Source: Variovorax sp. PBL-H6 (lineage in GTDB: Bacteria; Pseudomonadota; Gammaproteobacteria; Burkholderiales; Burkholderiaceae_C). Taken from it: DNA of 64,000 bases. The stretch spans positions 5,176,001 to 5,240,000 of the forward strand of contig NZ_LR594659.1 of NCBI RefSeq assembly GCF_901827155.1, given 5' to 3'. This document shows positions 50,646 to 59,637 of this stretch, one piece after another. How positions within the stretch are numbered: position 1 is the first letter of the stretch; every line of letters starts with the position of its first letter. Both the position numbers and the translations under genes were made by a program. Under the pieces are notes generated by a model that was given only the letters and a program-made list of their open reading frames with translations, was not told where the DNA came from and made no database searches.

Positions 50646-52295
50646 TCAGGCGAGCGTGATGATGAGTCCCTGGTGGGCTTCGCAGGGCACGGTCCCGTCG
50701 AGCGCGGCGGCGTGCTGCGGCGCCTGCGTGGTGGCGAGAAGTACGTTCGCACGGCACCCGTCGGGACGACGCACCATCTGCCGCGTCCCGCCGAGGTTCA
50801 GCAGAACGAGGAGGCAGCGATTGCGATGGCGTCGGGTGTAGCCCAGCACCGTGCCTGCCGCGAACGGATGCTCGAAAGCGCCCTCGCGCAGCGCCGCGTC
50901 CGATCGGCGCAGGCGGATCAGTTCGCGATACAGCGTCAGCAGGGAGCCGGCATCCTCACGCTGCGCCGCCACGTTGCAGTGCTCGAATCCCTCGGCGGCC
51001 GGCAGCCAGGGCTGGCCTCGCGTGAAGCCTGCGTTCGCAGTCGCGTCCCACTGCATGGGCGATCGCTGCGGATCCCGGTCCAGGCCCCAGCCGGGCACCA
51101 GAAGTTCGAAAGGATCATGCGGCTGCTCAACGTGGGCGCCGCGCATTCCGATTTCCTCGCCGGCATAAAGGATGGAAGTGCCCGGCAACGTGAGCAGCAT
51201 CATGGCGACCACGCGCAGATGCTCGGGACCGCGCAGGTCATGCATGCGTTTCTTGTCGTGACCGCCTATCACCCAGTTCGGCCAGCCCTGCGCGAGCACC
51301 AGCTCGAGGTAGTCCTCCAGCATCCTGCGCACGCCGTCCGCCTCCCAAGGCGCGTCGAGCAGCCCGTAGTTGAGCGGCAGGTGCAGGATCGGCCGCTCCG
51401 CACTGCCGTAGAAATCGGCGATGCGATCGCCCGAGGTATCCACCTCGCCGAGCAGCACGCGGTCTCCGAAAGGCTCGACGGCCTGGCGCAGTTCGGCGAG
51501 CCAGTCCAGCACTTCGGGCCGGTAGTTGGTGTAGACGCGCTTGTACCGCTCGGGCGGGGGCGCCTTGTCCGCCTCGGGGTTGGGCGGGTCGTTGCGCAGG
51601 TACCGGTCCTCGGCCAGCACGGCGGCGGCATCGATGCGAAAACCGTCGACCCCTCGCCGCAACCAGGTGCGCATCACTTCGCACATCGCCGCGCGCACGT
51701 CGGGGTTGCGCCAGTTGAGGTCGGGCTGCTCCTTCAGGAAGGCGTGATAGTAGTACTGGCCCGTCGCTTCGTCCCAGGCCCACGCGCTGCCTCCGAAGCG
51801 GCTGAGCCAGTTGTTCGGCGGCCCTCCGTCGGGCGCAGGGTCGGCCCAGACGTACCAGTCGCGCCTGGCGTCGGAACGCGAAGCGCGCGAAGCCTGGAAC
51901 CAGGGGTGCCGGTCCGAAGTGTGGTTGGGCACGAAGTCGAGGATGAGCCGGATTCCACGCGCATGGAGCAGGGCCAGCAGGCGCTCGAAGTCGACCAGCG
52001 TGCCAAAGACCGGGTCGATGCCGGTGAAATCCTCGATGTCATAGCCGAAGTCCTTCATCGGCGAGGGATGGACGGGGCCGAGCCATACCGCGTCCACCCC
52101 GAGCCATGAAAGATGGTCCAGCCGCGCGGCGATGCCCGGCAGATCACCCTTGCCGTCGCCGTCGCTGTCCTGGAAGGAGAGCGGGTAGATCTGATAGATC
52201 AGCGCATGGCGCCACCATGGCACCGAAGCGTCCTGCGGCGAAGCGTCCTGCGGCGAAAGGTGCATCTGCTCGAGTTCGAATCGGGCGGGTTTCAT
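50646..52295 (-). CDS. GH13 alpha-glucosidase/alpha-amylase-type glycoside hydrolase
   Basis: A 549-residue cytoplasmic enzyme of family GH13, similar to oligo-1,6-glucosidase or alpha-glucosidase. The nucleophile is D222 in GFRIDAAAV, the acid E284 in LLGEVD, and the transition-state stabiliser D347 in IGGHDKK. The N-terminal LIYQIYPLSFQDSDGDGKGD and DFVPNHTSDRHPWF blocks are standard. A 15-base tandem repeat near the start gives SPQDASPQDAS (residues 14-24). No signal peptide, so the substrate is imported first, perhaps by a transporter elsewhere. AMP-like MalL function likely. Confidence 0.9.
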   Translation of the reverse strand: MKPARFELEQMHLSPQDASPQDASVPWWRHALIYQIYPLSFQDSDGDGKGDLPGIAARLDHLSWLGVDAVWLGPVHPSPMKDFGYDIEDFTGIDPVFGTLVDFERLLALLHARGIRLILDFVPNHTSDRHPWFQASRASRSDARRDWYVWADPAPDGGPPNNWLSRFGGSAWAWDEATGQYYYHAFLKEQPDLNWRNPDVRAAMCEVMRTWLRRGVDGFRIDAAAVLAEDRYLRNDPPNPEADKAPPPERYKRVYTNYRPEVLDWLAELRQAVEPFGDRVLLGEVDTSGDRIADFYGSAERPILHLPLNYGLLDAPWEADGVRRMLEDYLELVLAQGWPNWVIGGHDKKRMHDLRGPEHLRVVAMMLLTLPGTSILYAGEEIGMRGAHVEQPHDPFELLVPGWGLDRDPQRSPMQWDATANAGFTRGQPWLPAAEGFEHCNVAAQREDAGSLLTLYRELIRLRRSDAALREGAFEHPFAAGTVLGYTRRHRNRCLLVLLNLGGTRQMVRRPDGCRANVLLATTQAPQHAAALDGTVPCEAHQGLIITLA

Positions 52296-52384
52296 CGGCG
52301 GTCTCGATGGAGCGGGTGTCGCTTCCCCAGGCAATCGGCGTGCCCGGCACCACCGCGTTTGTGCGCTTCGACCCGTGCGCCTGC

Positions 52385-53959
52385 TCAACCCGGGGCAACT
52401 GCGCGACTGGCACGTTTCCGCGTGAAGAAGGGCACAGCCGCCACGACCACGATCGCCAGGCCCCACAACGGCCACAGCCCCAAGCGCGAGACCCACCACG
52501 CATAGGGCGTGAGCCCTGCGCGACCTTCGACCGACGCGACCAGCACGCCACGCGTGAGACGCGGCAGTGCGTGCGTGACGCGGCCGCGGTGATCGATGAC
52601 CGCGGTCGCTCCCGTGTTGGTGGCACGCACCATCGGCCGCTGGAATTCGAGCGCACGCATGCGCGAGATGGCCAGGTGCTGGTCGATCGCCACCGTATCG
52701 CCGAACCAGGCAATGTTGCTCACGTTGAGCAGGATCGTGGGCGCGCTCGCCTCGTGGCGGAAGTTGGCGCCGATCTCGTCGCCGAACAGGTCTTCGTAGC
52801 AGATGTTGGGGGCGATGCGCTGGCCCTGCCAGTCCAGCGGCGGCTGCGCGAGCCCGCCGCTCTGGAAGTCGCCGAGCGGGATGTTCATCAGGTCGGTGAA
52901 CCAGCGGAACAGGCCCGGCACGAACTCGCCGAAAGGCACGAGGTGGTGCTTGTCGTAGCGGTAAGGCGCGCTGCGCCCGGGGCCGAAGGCCAGCACCGAG
53001 TTGGTGTAGACGCGGCCATCGCCCAGCGGCAGGCCCACGATCGCGGTCTGCGAGCCGGCCGTGTAGTGCGCCGCGATGGCATCGAGATAGCCGGGCGGCA
53101 GTTGCGACGGCAGAAGGGGCAGCGCGGTTTCGGGCGTGATCACCAGCGGCTCGGTGGCGCGCTGCAGTTGTTCGCCGTACCACTGCAGCGCAGTGGCGAT
53201 GCCGCCACTGGGGATGAACTTCTCGTCTTGCGGGATATTGCCTTGCAGCAGCGCCACGTCGATGCGGCCACGCGAAAGCGCCGCGTCGTCGGGTGCGCCC
53301 CGCACCGCGGTGAACAGCGCCGGCGCGGCCAGGAGGATCAGGGCGGCGCCGAGTTCACGCATCCGCGCGCCGGCTCGCGTGGCGCGCAACGCGGCTGCTG
53401 CGAGCGCCGCGATGGCGGCCGCGACGGCGCCGACGCCATATGCGCCCAGCCAGGGCGCATAAGCCGTGAGCGGACCATCGACGTGGGCGTACCCGCCGGC
53501 CCCCCAAGGAAAACCTGTGAACAAGCTGTTGCGCAGCAGCTCAGCCAAAGTCCAGGCAGCAGCGAACAGGAGCACGGCGCCCACGCGATGGACCGGCGCG
53601 AACGCGACATAGACGGCCGCGGCAGCGGCGTAGTACAGCGACAGGGCCGCGGACAGCGCCAGCACGGCCATCGCGGCCAGCGGCGCAGCGAGTCCGCCGT
53701 AGGTGTGCATCGAGACGAAGAGCCACCAGAAGGTGCCGCACAGCCAGGCGGTCGAGAACACCCAGCCGTAGAACACCGCACTGCGCCACGCGCGTCGCGG
53801 CCCGGTGCGATCCGGCAGCGCATCGAGCTGCCAGACCAGCGCGGCCAGGGAAAGCAGTTGCAGCCACCACAATGGCTGGCCGTTCCAGGGAGCCGCGATG
53901 GACGCGGCCTGCGCGAGACCTGCGAATGCGAAGCCCAGCGGGCGCACCGGCGTTTTCAA
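52385..53959 (-). CDS. lnt: Apolipoprotein N-acyltransferase
   Basis: A 524-residue inner-membrane enzyme adding the third acyl chain to lipoproteins. About six to seven hydrophobic helices precede the nitrilase-like domain (from about residue 230), with catalytic triad E277 in ITPETALP, K337 in YRYDKHHLVPFGE and C387 in NICYEDLFG. A final helix follows. Its start overlaps the corC stop (ATGA), the usual coupling. Confidence 0.95.
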   Translation of the reverse strand: MKTPVRPLGFAFAGLAQAASIAAPWNGQPLWWLQLLSLAALVWQLDALPDRTGPRRAWRSAVFYGWVFSTAWLCGTFWWLFVSMHTYGGLAAPLAAMAVLALSAALSLYYAAAAAVYVAFAPVHRVGAVLLFAAAWTLAELLRNSLFTGFPWGAGGYAHVDGPLTAYAPWLGAYGVGAVAAAIAALAAAALRATRAGARMRELGAALILLAAPALFTAVRGAPDDAALSRGRIDVALLQGNIPQDEKFIPSGGIATALQWYGEQLQRATEPLVITPETALPLLPSQLPPGYLDAIAAHYTAGSQTAIVGLPLGDGRVYTNSVLAFGPGRSAPYRYDKHHLVPFGEFVPGLFRWFTDLMNIPLGDFQSGGLAQPPLDWQGQRIAPNICYEDLFGDEIGANFRHEASAPTILLNVSNIAWFGDTVAIDQHLAISRMRALEFQRPMVRATNTGATAVIDHRGRVTHALPRLTRGVLVASVEGRAGLTPYAWWVSRLGLWPLWGLAIVVVAAVPFFTRKRASRAVAPG

Positions 53960-54834
53960 TCGCCCGCGTCGTCGCCACGCGCTGGCGAGACCTTGAACCA
54001 GCGCACAGCACCGCCCTTCGTGTGGAGCACGACGAAGTCGAAGGCACCCAGCGCATAGTGCTCGCCGCGCTTGGGCACATGGCCCATTTCGTGGGCGATC
54101 AGGCCGCCGATGGTGTCGAAGTCCTCGCTCAGCATCTCTTCGTCGAAGACGATGCCGAAGGCCTCGGCCACGCGCTCGATCGGCGTGTCGCCCGAGACAC
54201 GGTAGGTGCGGTCGGCCAGCCCGAAGATGTCACCCTCGTCTTCGGCGATGTCGAATTCGTCCTCGATTTCGCCGACGATCTGCTCCAGGACGTCCTCGAT
54301 GGTGATGAGCCCGGCAACGCGGCCGAACTCGTCGATCACGATCGCCAGATGGTTGCGATTGCCCCGGAATTCACGCAGCAGATCGTTCAGGCCCTTGCTT
54401 TCGGGCACGAACGTGGCGGGACGCAGCAGCGCGCGGATGTTGAGCCCTGGCGCGCGCTGCAGCTTGAGCAGGTCCTTCGCGAGCAGGATACCGATGATGT
54501 TTTCCTTCTCGCCCTCGTAAACCGGAAAGCGCGAGTGCGCCGCGTCGATTACCAGGTTGAGCAGCGCCTCGTAGGGTGCATCGATGTTGACCAGGTCCAT
54601 GCGCGGAGCGGCCACCATCACGTCGCCGGCGCTCATGTCGGCCATGCGCAGCACGCCTTCGAGCATGACGCGCGATTCGGCGCCGATCACGTCGTTGTCT
54701 TCGGCGTCGGCGAGGGTTTCGATCAACTCGTCACGCGAGTCGGGTCCGGGATGAATGAACTCGGCCAGTTTCTGGAGGAAACTGCGCTTGTCCTCGCGTT
54801 CAACGGGCACGCGGTCGGGATGAGGGTCAGCCAC
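53956..54834 (-). CDS. corC: CorC/HlyC-type CBS-domain protein
   Basis: A 292-residue cytoplasmic protein: two CBS domains (DVMVAAPRMDLVNI; PATFVPESKGLNDLLREFRGNRNHLAIVIDEFGRVAGLITIEDVLEQIVGEIEDEF) and a C-terminal CorC_HlyC transporter-associated domain (YRVSGDTPIERVAEAFG). No N-terminal membrane DUF21 domain. Proposed roles are Mg/Co efflux support. Upstream neighbours normally include ybeY, but here a GNAT gene precedes it. Confidence 0.93.
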   Translation of the reverse strand: MADPHPDRVPVEREDKRSFLQKLAEFIHPGPDSRDELIETLADAEDNDVIGAESRVMLEGVLRMADMSAGDVMVAAPRMDLVNIDAPYEALLNLVIDAAHSRFPVYEGEKENIIGILLAKDLLKLQRAPGLNIRALLRPATFVPESKGLNDLLREFRGNRNHLAIVIDEFGRVAGLITIEDVLEQIVGEIEDEFDIAEDEGDIFGLADRTYRVSGDTPIERVAEAFGIVFDEEMLSEDFDTIGGLIAHEMGHVPKRGEHYALGAFDFVVLHTKGGAVRWFKVSPARGDDAGD

Positions 54835-54921
54835 TGCGGCAGGGCGGAGTTGGGGAATCGCAAGGATACCGGAACGGGCCGGCCCCGCGGGGCTCCGCCG
54901 GTCGCCTGCGGCAACTGCCGG

Positions 54922-55647
54922 TCAAGGCGAAGACTGCTCACGCGCGGCGCGCACGCCGCTGCGGATCTCCTGCAGAGTGGCCAGCAGGGCCCAGAACTGC
55001 TTGGCACGTGTCTTGAGCTGGAAGTCGACCTCGGCGTAGTGTTCTAGCGCGATCTCGCTCATGCGGCTGTCGAAGGTGGCGTTGGGCAGTTGCAGATGGG
55101 CTTCGGATTCGGAGCCGCTGCGCACCACGGTCGCGCCGGCATTGCGCGCAATCTTGAGCATGGCCATGTTTTCGCTCAGCGCGTGGATGAAGAGCATGCC
55201 GACACCCTCGTTGCGCGCAATCACTGCCGCGCGCTCGAACAGGCGGGCCCCATAACCGCGGCCGCGTGCGTGCTCTGCGACGGAGACGCCGAACTCGGCG
55301 CAATCCTTGAGCTGATCGTCGGGGGCAAAGGCGAGGTGCGCCATCGCGATCAGGTCGAGACGGCGGTTGTAGATGCCGAAGAGCTCGTCGCGATCGAAAT
55401 CGAGACCGTCGACATAGCGCTGGATCTGCTCGTCGGAGGCGGCGTAGCCGAAGCGCAGGTAACGGTCGTGGGGCTTGAGCGCGAGCAGGTGCTGCGCGAT
55501 GCGATCCCGCTCGCGTGGTCCGATCGAGCGGATCGGCACCATCACGGGAGCGGTCGAGGCGGCGCGCGGCCGGGCTTCAATCATGGGCGTTTTCAGGAAG
55601 GAGCCGATGCCGAGCGAGGCTTTCAGAAGTGCCTTGGCGGTATTCAT
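54922..55647 (-). CDS. GNAT-family N-acetyltransferase
   Basis: A 241-residue protein. The GNAT core is near residues 75-180: EFGVSVAEHARGRGYGARLFERA is the acetyl-CoA-binding V/A motif (RGRGYG), and VGMLFIHALSENMAMLKIARNAGA is motif B. An N-terminal leader and C-terminal helical extension frame it. The ATG at 55647 has GGAG just upstream, and TATATT a little further may be a -10. The substrate is unknown. Confidence 0.85.
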   Translation of the reverse strand: MNTAKALLKASLGIGSFLKTPMIEARPRAASTAPVMVPIRSIGPRERDRIAQHLLALKPHDRYLRFGYAASDEQIQRYVDGLDFDRDELFGIYNRRLDLIAMAHLAFAPDDQLKDCAEFGVSVAEHARGRGYGARLFERAAVIARNEGVGMLFIHALSENMAMLKIARNAGATVVRSGSESEAHLQLPNATFDSRMSEIALEHYAEVDFQLKTRAKQFWALLATLQEIRSGVRAAREQSSP

Positions 55648-55712
55648 AGCTCCAATATAAGGGTTTTCCCCTAACCGGCAAGGTCGCAATGCCTAAAAAG
55701 TAATTCATAAGA

Positions 55713-56040
55713 TTACAAACTCGAAGCAGCAGATGGCAACCTGCCTGTTGCTATATCGGCACAGCGGTAGTGGCCTTCACCCCTGTCCAGCACGAAACTG
55801 GTTTTGAAGTCTTCCACGCTGGGGTGCTTGAGCAGCGTGTTTATGATGAAACGGCTGTAGTGGGCCATATCGGCTACGACGCTGCTCTCCCCGAGACGCC
55901 GCACCCGCCGCACCCGCCGCAGCACCGCGCTCGGCGAGAGGCTGACGGCCTCGGCGAGTTTGGTCGTAAGTGGCCCGGCCATCGCCTGGTCGGCTGCTGC
56001 GCAATATCAGCCGATCCCGCTTGTCAAGTGCGTTCCTTTG
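55713..56040 (-). pseudogene. Lrp/AsnC-family regulator remnant
   Basis: Pieces of an Lrp-type regulator appear in order on the minus strand but not in one frame. ALDKRDRLILR (near 56030-56000) is the N-terminal start of the helix-turn-helix. In another frame LTTKLAEAVSLSPSAVLRRVRRV continues the helix-turn-helix (about 55970-55900). Then the sequence jumps directly to MAHYSRFIINTLLKHPSVEDFKTSFVLDR, the C-terminal RAM-domain segment, with about 60-70 residues of the middle missing. So at least one frameshift and one internal deletion. It is divergent from hppD; Lrp-type regulators often sit there in Comamonadaceae, as I recall. Confidence 0.75.
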
Positions 56041-56190
56041 GGAATTTCCACAGTGTCCTTGCGTTGTGAGTCGGTTGTGGGCCTGGTTTCGCTGGAATCG
56101 TGAGGAGGTGCGCTCTTACAGTTCCACACCTGCGTGCGCAATCGCAACGCCACACTGAATTAACCTGCCACTTCTTTCTGGAGACGCCTC

Positions 56191-57318
56191 ATGAGCACCG
56201 TCGACGCCCCCGCTTTCACTACGTGGGACAACCCCATGGGTACCGATGGCTTCGAGTTCATCGAATATGCCGCGCCCGATCCGATCGCCATGGGCCAGGT
56301 CTTCGAGCGCATGGGCTTCAAGGCGGTCGCGAAGCATCGCCACAAGAACGTGCTGCTGTATCGCCAGGGTACGATCAACTTCATCGTGAACGCGGAGCCG
56401 GACTCCTTCGCCCAGCGGTTTGCCCGCCAGCACGGCCCGAGCGTCTGTGCCATCGCCTTCCGGGTGCAGGACGCCAAGGCCGCCTACGAGCGCGCAACCT
56501 CGCTGGGTGCCTGGGGCTTTGCCGACAAGGCCGGCCCTGGCGAGCTGAACATCCCGGCGATCAAGGGTATCGGCGACAGCCTGATCTACCTGGTCGATCG
56601 CTGGCGCGGCAAGAACGGCTCGCAGCCGGGCGACATCGGCAACATCGGGTTCTACGACGTCGACTTCGAAGCCCTGCCCGGCCTGACGGCACTGCAAGCG
56701 CTGGCGCCAGAAGGCAATGGGCTGACCTACATCGACCACCTCACGCACAACGTGCATCGTGGGCGGATGAACGAGTGGGCCGACTTCTACGAGCGTCTGT
56801 TCAACTTCCGAGAAGTCAAGTACTTCGACATCGAAGGCCAGGTCACGGGCGTGAAGAGCAAAGCGATGACCAGCCCCTGCGGCAAGATCCGCATCCCGAT
56901 CAACGAGGAAGGCAAGGAGCAGCCCGGCCAGATCCAGGAGTACCTGGACCTCTATCGCGGGGAAGGCATTCAGCACATCGCGATGGGCTCGAACGACCTG
57001 TACAAGACGGTTGACGCGCTGCGCGCAAGCGGCGTCAAGCTGCTCGACACCATCGATACCTACTACGAACTCGTCGACAAGCGCATCCCGGGCCACGGGG
57101 AAAGTGTCAATGAACTTCACAAGCGCAAGATCCTGATCGACGGCAAGAAGGACGCGCTGCTGCTGCAGATCTTCAGCGAGAACCAGTTGGGCCCGATCTT
57201 CTTCGAATTCATCCAGCGCAAAGGGGACGATGGCTTCGGCAATGGCAACTTCAAGGCCCTGTTCGAGAGCATCGAGCTCGACCAGATGCGTCGGGGTGTA
57301 TTGAGCGCCGCACAATAG
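56191..57318 (+). CDS. hppD: 4-hydroxyphenylpyruvate dioxygenase
   Basis: A 375-residue non-haem Fe(II) enzyme converting 4-hydroxyphenylpyruvate to homogentisate in tyrosine degradation. Iron ligands H183 (YIDHLTHNVHRGRM), H262 (GIQHIAMGSND) and E339 (LGPIFFEFIQRKG) are in place, and the QRKGDDGFGNGNFKALFESIE C-terminal helix region is complete. GGAG lies 8 bases before the ATG. It appears intact although both its presumed regulator (upstream) and phhA (downstream) are broken. No hmgA or fahA is in the window. Confidence 0.95.
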   Translation: MSTVDAPAFTTWDNPMGTDGFEFIEYAAPDPIAMGQVFERMGFKAVAKHRHKNVLLYRQGTINFIVNAEPDSFAQRFARQHGPSVCAIAFRVQDAKAAYERATSLGAWGFADKAGPGELNIPAIKGIGDSLIYLVDRWRGKNGSQPGDIGNIGFYDVDFEALPGLTALQALAPEGNGLTYIDHLTHNVHRGRMNEWADFYERLFNFREVKYFDIEGQVTGVKSKAMTSPCGKIRIPINEEGKEQPGQIQEYLDLYRGEGIQHIAMGSNDLYKTVDALRASGVKLLDTIDTYYELVDKRIPGHGESVNELHKRKILIDGKKDALLLQIFSENQLGPIFFEFIQRKGDDGFGNGNFKALFESIELDQMRRGVLSAAQ

Positions 57319-57345
57319 TTGCTCCATCACAAACAGGAGCAAGGA

Positions 57346-58152
57346 ATGCGCTTGAGCTTTTGGATTGGCTATTCATCGATCGCGGCTGCTGTCCTCGTGC
57401 TCGGTGGCTGTGCGATGAACCCGCAGCAGCAGCCGCAGTCCGTGACCACATCGCGTCTCGATGCAGTGCAGAAGACAGGCGTGCTGCGCATCTGCACGCC
57501 GGGCGACTACAAGCCTTTCAGCTTTCAGAAGCCCGATGCGAGCTATGAGGGAATCGATGTCGACCTGATGGCCAGTTTCGGCAGCAGCCTCAATGCGAAG
57601 CCAGAGTGGGTCAAGACAACCTGGGCCAACCTGCTGCCGGACCTTGCCGCCGGCAAGTGCGAGCTCGCGGTGGGCGGAGTCTCGGTGACCACCGAGCGAC
57701 AAAAGCGCGCCTTCTTCAGCGCGCCTTACATGGTCAACGGCAAAACACCGATTGCGCGCTGTGCCGACGCCGCCAAGTACCAGAGCGTCGCCGCCATCGA
57801 CAAGCCCGAGGTGCGGGTGATCTTCAACCCCGGCGGAAGCAACGAGCGCTTCGCGCGTGCCAACTTCAAGCGAGCCCGGCTCACGCTGCATGGCGAGAAC
57901 GTGACGATCTTCGATGAGATCCTGGCGAACCGTGCCGATGTCTTCGTAACGGAAGCGGCGGAAGCGATCACGCAGCAGAAGCTGAAGCCGGGCCTCTGCG
58001 CAATCAATCCCGACAGGCCGCTGCAGTACGGTGAGATGGCCTGGATGCTGCCGCGCGATGACATCGCATTCAAGGCCTATGTCGACCAGTGGCTGCACCT
58101 GGCACGAGCGGACGGCGAGTTCCAGCGCGTCATGGACCGCTGGCTCAAGTAA
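57346..58152 (+). CDS. pheC: Cyclohexadienyl dehydratase (PheC-like periplasmic binding-protein fold)
   Basis: A 268-residue protein with a lipoprotein-type signal (LVLGG then C22), so probably membrane-anchored in the periplasm. It resembles Pseudomonas PheC along its whole length: GDYKPFSF, WANLLPDLAAGKCELAVGGVS, NPGGSNERFARANFKRAR, NVTIFDEILANRADVFVTEAAEA, and AYVDQWLHLA near the end. PheC decarboxylates prephenate or arogenate to phenylpyruvate or phenylalanine. The fold is shared with amino-acid ABC binding proteins, so that alternative remains, but the matched motifs favour PheC. AGGAGCAAGGA lies before the ATG at 57346. Confidence 0.78.
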   Translation: MRLSFWIGYSSIAAAVLVLGGCAMNPQQQPQSVTTSRLDAVQKTGVLRICTPGDYKPFSFQKPDASYEGIDVDLMASFGSSLNAKPEWVKTTWANLLPDLAAGKCELAVGGVSVTTERQKRAFFSAPYMVNGKTPIARCADAAKYQSVAAIDKPEVRVIFNPGGSNERFARANFKRARLTLHGENVTIFDEILANRADVFVTEAAEAITQQKLKPGLCAINPDRPLQYGEMAWMLPRDDIAFKAYVDQWLHLARADGEFQRVMDRWLK

Positions 58153-58194
58153 CCATCTTCCGGAGCGTTCACGAAGACGCCTTCCGGTGCGGTC

Positions 58195-58640
58195 ATGCCC
58201 GCGGTCTACGGTCAAACGGACCGGCCGCCACGCGGCGATTATTCGCGCGGCGGCGCCGTGCTCGCGGACTACACCTGTCCGCAGGACTGGGCCAGCTACA
58301 CGCCGGCCGACCAGGACACCTACCGTCGCCTTCGAACGGCAGGCCGCGCAGTCGTCGGGACTGGCTTGAGGCATGTTTATCGAATCACTGCCGCTTCTCG
58401 GCGTTCAAGGACCGAGTTCCGCGCTTCGAGGAGATCAATGAACGGCTCTACAGCTCTCTGCTGCGAGCCACGCGTACGCGCTACAAGATCGACACCGACC
58501 AGCGCAACTACTTCGTGATCGACAGCCTCGCCCAGCTCTTTGACCTGACGGCGCCGGACTTCACGCCCTTTTACCAAGCGCTTTCCCGGGAGCCAGACAT
58601 CGAAGCCGGGGTATTGCTGCAGGGCGAGTCCTCTCGCTGA
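58195..58640 (+). pseudogene. phhA: Phenylalanine 4-monooxygenase remnant
   Basis: Segments of bacterial phenylalanine hydroxylase occur in order across three frames. PAVYGQTDRPPRGDYSRGG and ADYTCPQDWASYTPADQDTYRRL (from 58195), then ERQAAQSSGLA (near 58340-58369), then MFIESLPLLGV (from 58374), then KDRVPRFEEINERLYSS (near 58410), then directly RATRTRYKIDTDQRNYFVIDSLAQL (to 58545) and DLTAPDFTPFYQAL. The iron-binding core (PEFxxHxxxGHVP with its ligands) is missing, about 140 residues. At least three frameshifts plus one deletion, so non-functional. It follows pheC by 42 bases. Confidence 0.85.
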
Positions 58641-58651
58641 GCACGAGGTTT

Positions 58652-59533
58652 TCACTCGTCGAGCAGTGCGAAGGTCTGCTGCCGCAGGCTCGCGACAAAC
58701 GCCATTTCCACATGGCCGCGCCCGGCGGCAAGCCTGTTGTCTGCGCCGGGGAGCGTGGCCGATGACGTCGGGAAGACGATGTTGTCGCAATTCGAGTACC
58801 AGCAGGTAAACGGCACTTCGCTCCCGAATGCGCTGTCCATTTGCCGGATCCATTCGTCGTCTATTCGCATCTGGCGTCCGTTCGCGGTACGGCCGAAGCG
58901 TGCCAGCCAAGTGCCACGGTGCGGCGTGCCAATCGTGACGATGCGATGCACGCGCGCAGCATCCGCGCTCCGCAGCCAGGCTCTGGCGGCCAGGCCGCCC
59001 ATGCTGTGGCAGATCAGGACTGGCGAGTGTCCAGTTGCAGCGGTCACACGCGAGATTGCCTGGTCAAGTACCGTCACGTAGTGATCGATCGAGCCGAAGA
59101 CTGGCTCTAGATCGAGAGCGATGAAGGCGTGTCCGGTCGCACGCAATTCCTGGAGCCAGGGATTCCAGAACCCCCGATTGCACAGGAACCCGTGCAGCAG
59201 CACCACGCCACGCCGGCCGCTGCTCACGGGCAAATGATCGGGAACTGCCTGCGAGCGGAACGGCTGTTGCCAGCAGAACACCCACAGCGCCATCCGGCTT
59301 TCGGCAGCCCACGCCCGCGCGCACTGCATCGGAGTGGCGCGTCCTGACGGGTCTCGTCGGCTGACGTGATAGCTCGCAATGAACTCCAGCGCCAGGAAAG
59401 CCGTGTGAGCCAGGCTCAAGGTCAGAAGGCCGGCTACGGCCACGCCGGGAGCGACAGGCCACCAGCCGCCAGTCCACCAAGCGGCTGCCAGCAGCCAAGC
59501 CAACACGATGCATTTCTGAACACGCGCGACCAT
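58652..59533 (-). CDS. Alpha/beta-hydrolase lipase/esterase with N-terminal membrane segments
   Basis: A 293-residue protein. Two hydrophobic stretches (about residues 8-50) anchor or export it. The hydrolase core has LLHGFLCNRGFW (oxyanion region), nucleophile S177 in ICHSMGGLAARAW, and probable D250 and H274 (RGHVEMAF). Similarity is closest to triacylglycerol lipase/PGAP1-like family members. ATG 59533 is used because upstream in-frame codons overlap the divergent region and lack a start signal. It ends 11 bases after the phhA remnant, convergent with it. Confidence 0.8.
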   Translation of the reverse strand: MVARVQKCIVLAWLLAAAWWTGGWWPVAPGVAVAGLLTLSLAHTAFLALEFIASYHVSRRDPSGRATPMQCARAWAAESRMALWVFCWQQPFRSQAVPDHLPVSSGRRGVVLLHGFLCNRGFWNPWLQELRATGHAFIALDLEPVFGSIDHYVTVLDQAISRVTAATGHSPVLICHSMGGLAARAWLRSADAARVHRIVTIGTPHRGTWLARFGRTANGRQMRIDDEWIRQMDSAFGSEVPFTCWYSNCDNIVFPTSSATLPGADNRLAAGRGHVEMAFVASLRQQTFALLDE

Positions 59534-59637
59534 GCGCCCGACTATCGCACGCGAAACAGATCTTCCGCGACACTGGGACAAGCCCGCTGGCGGCACGGCC
59601 CAGCTCGCTTCGACAATCCGCCGGCAAAGGAATTCGC

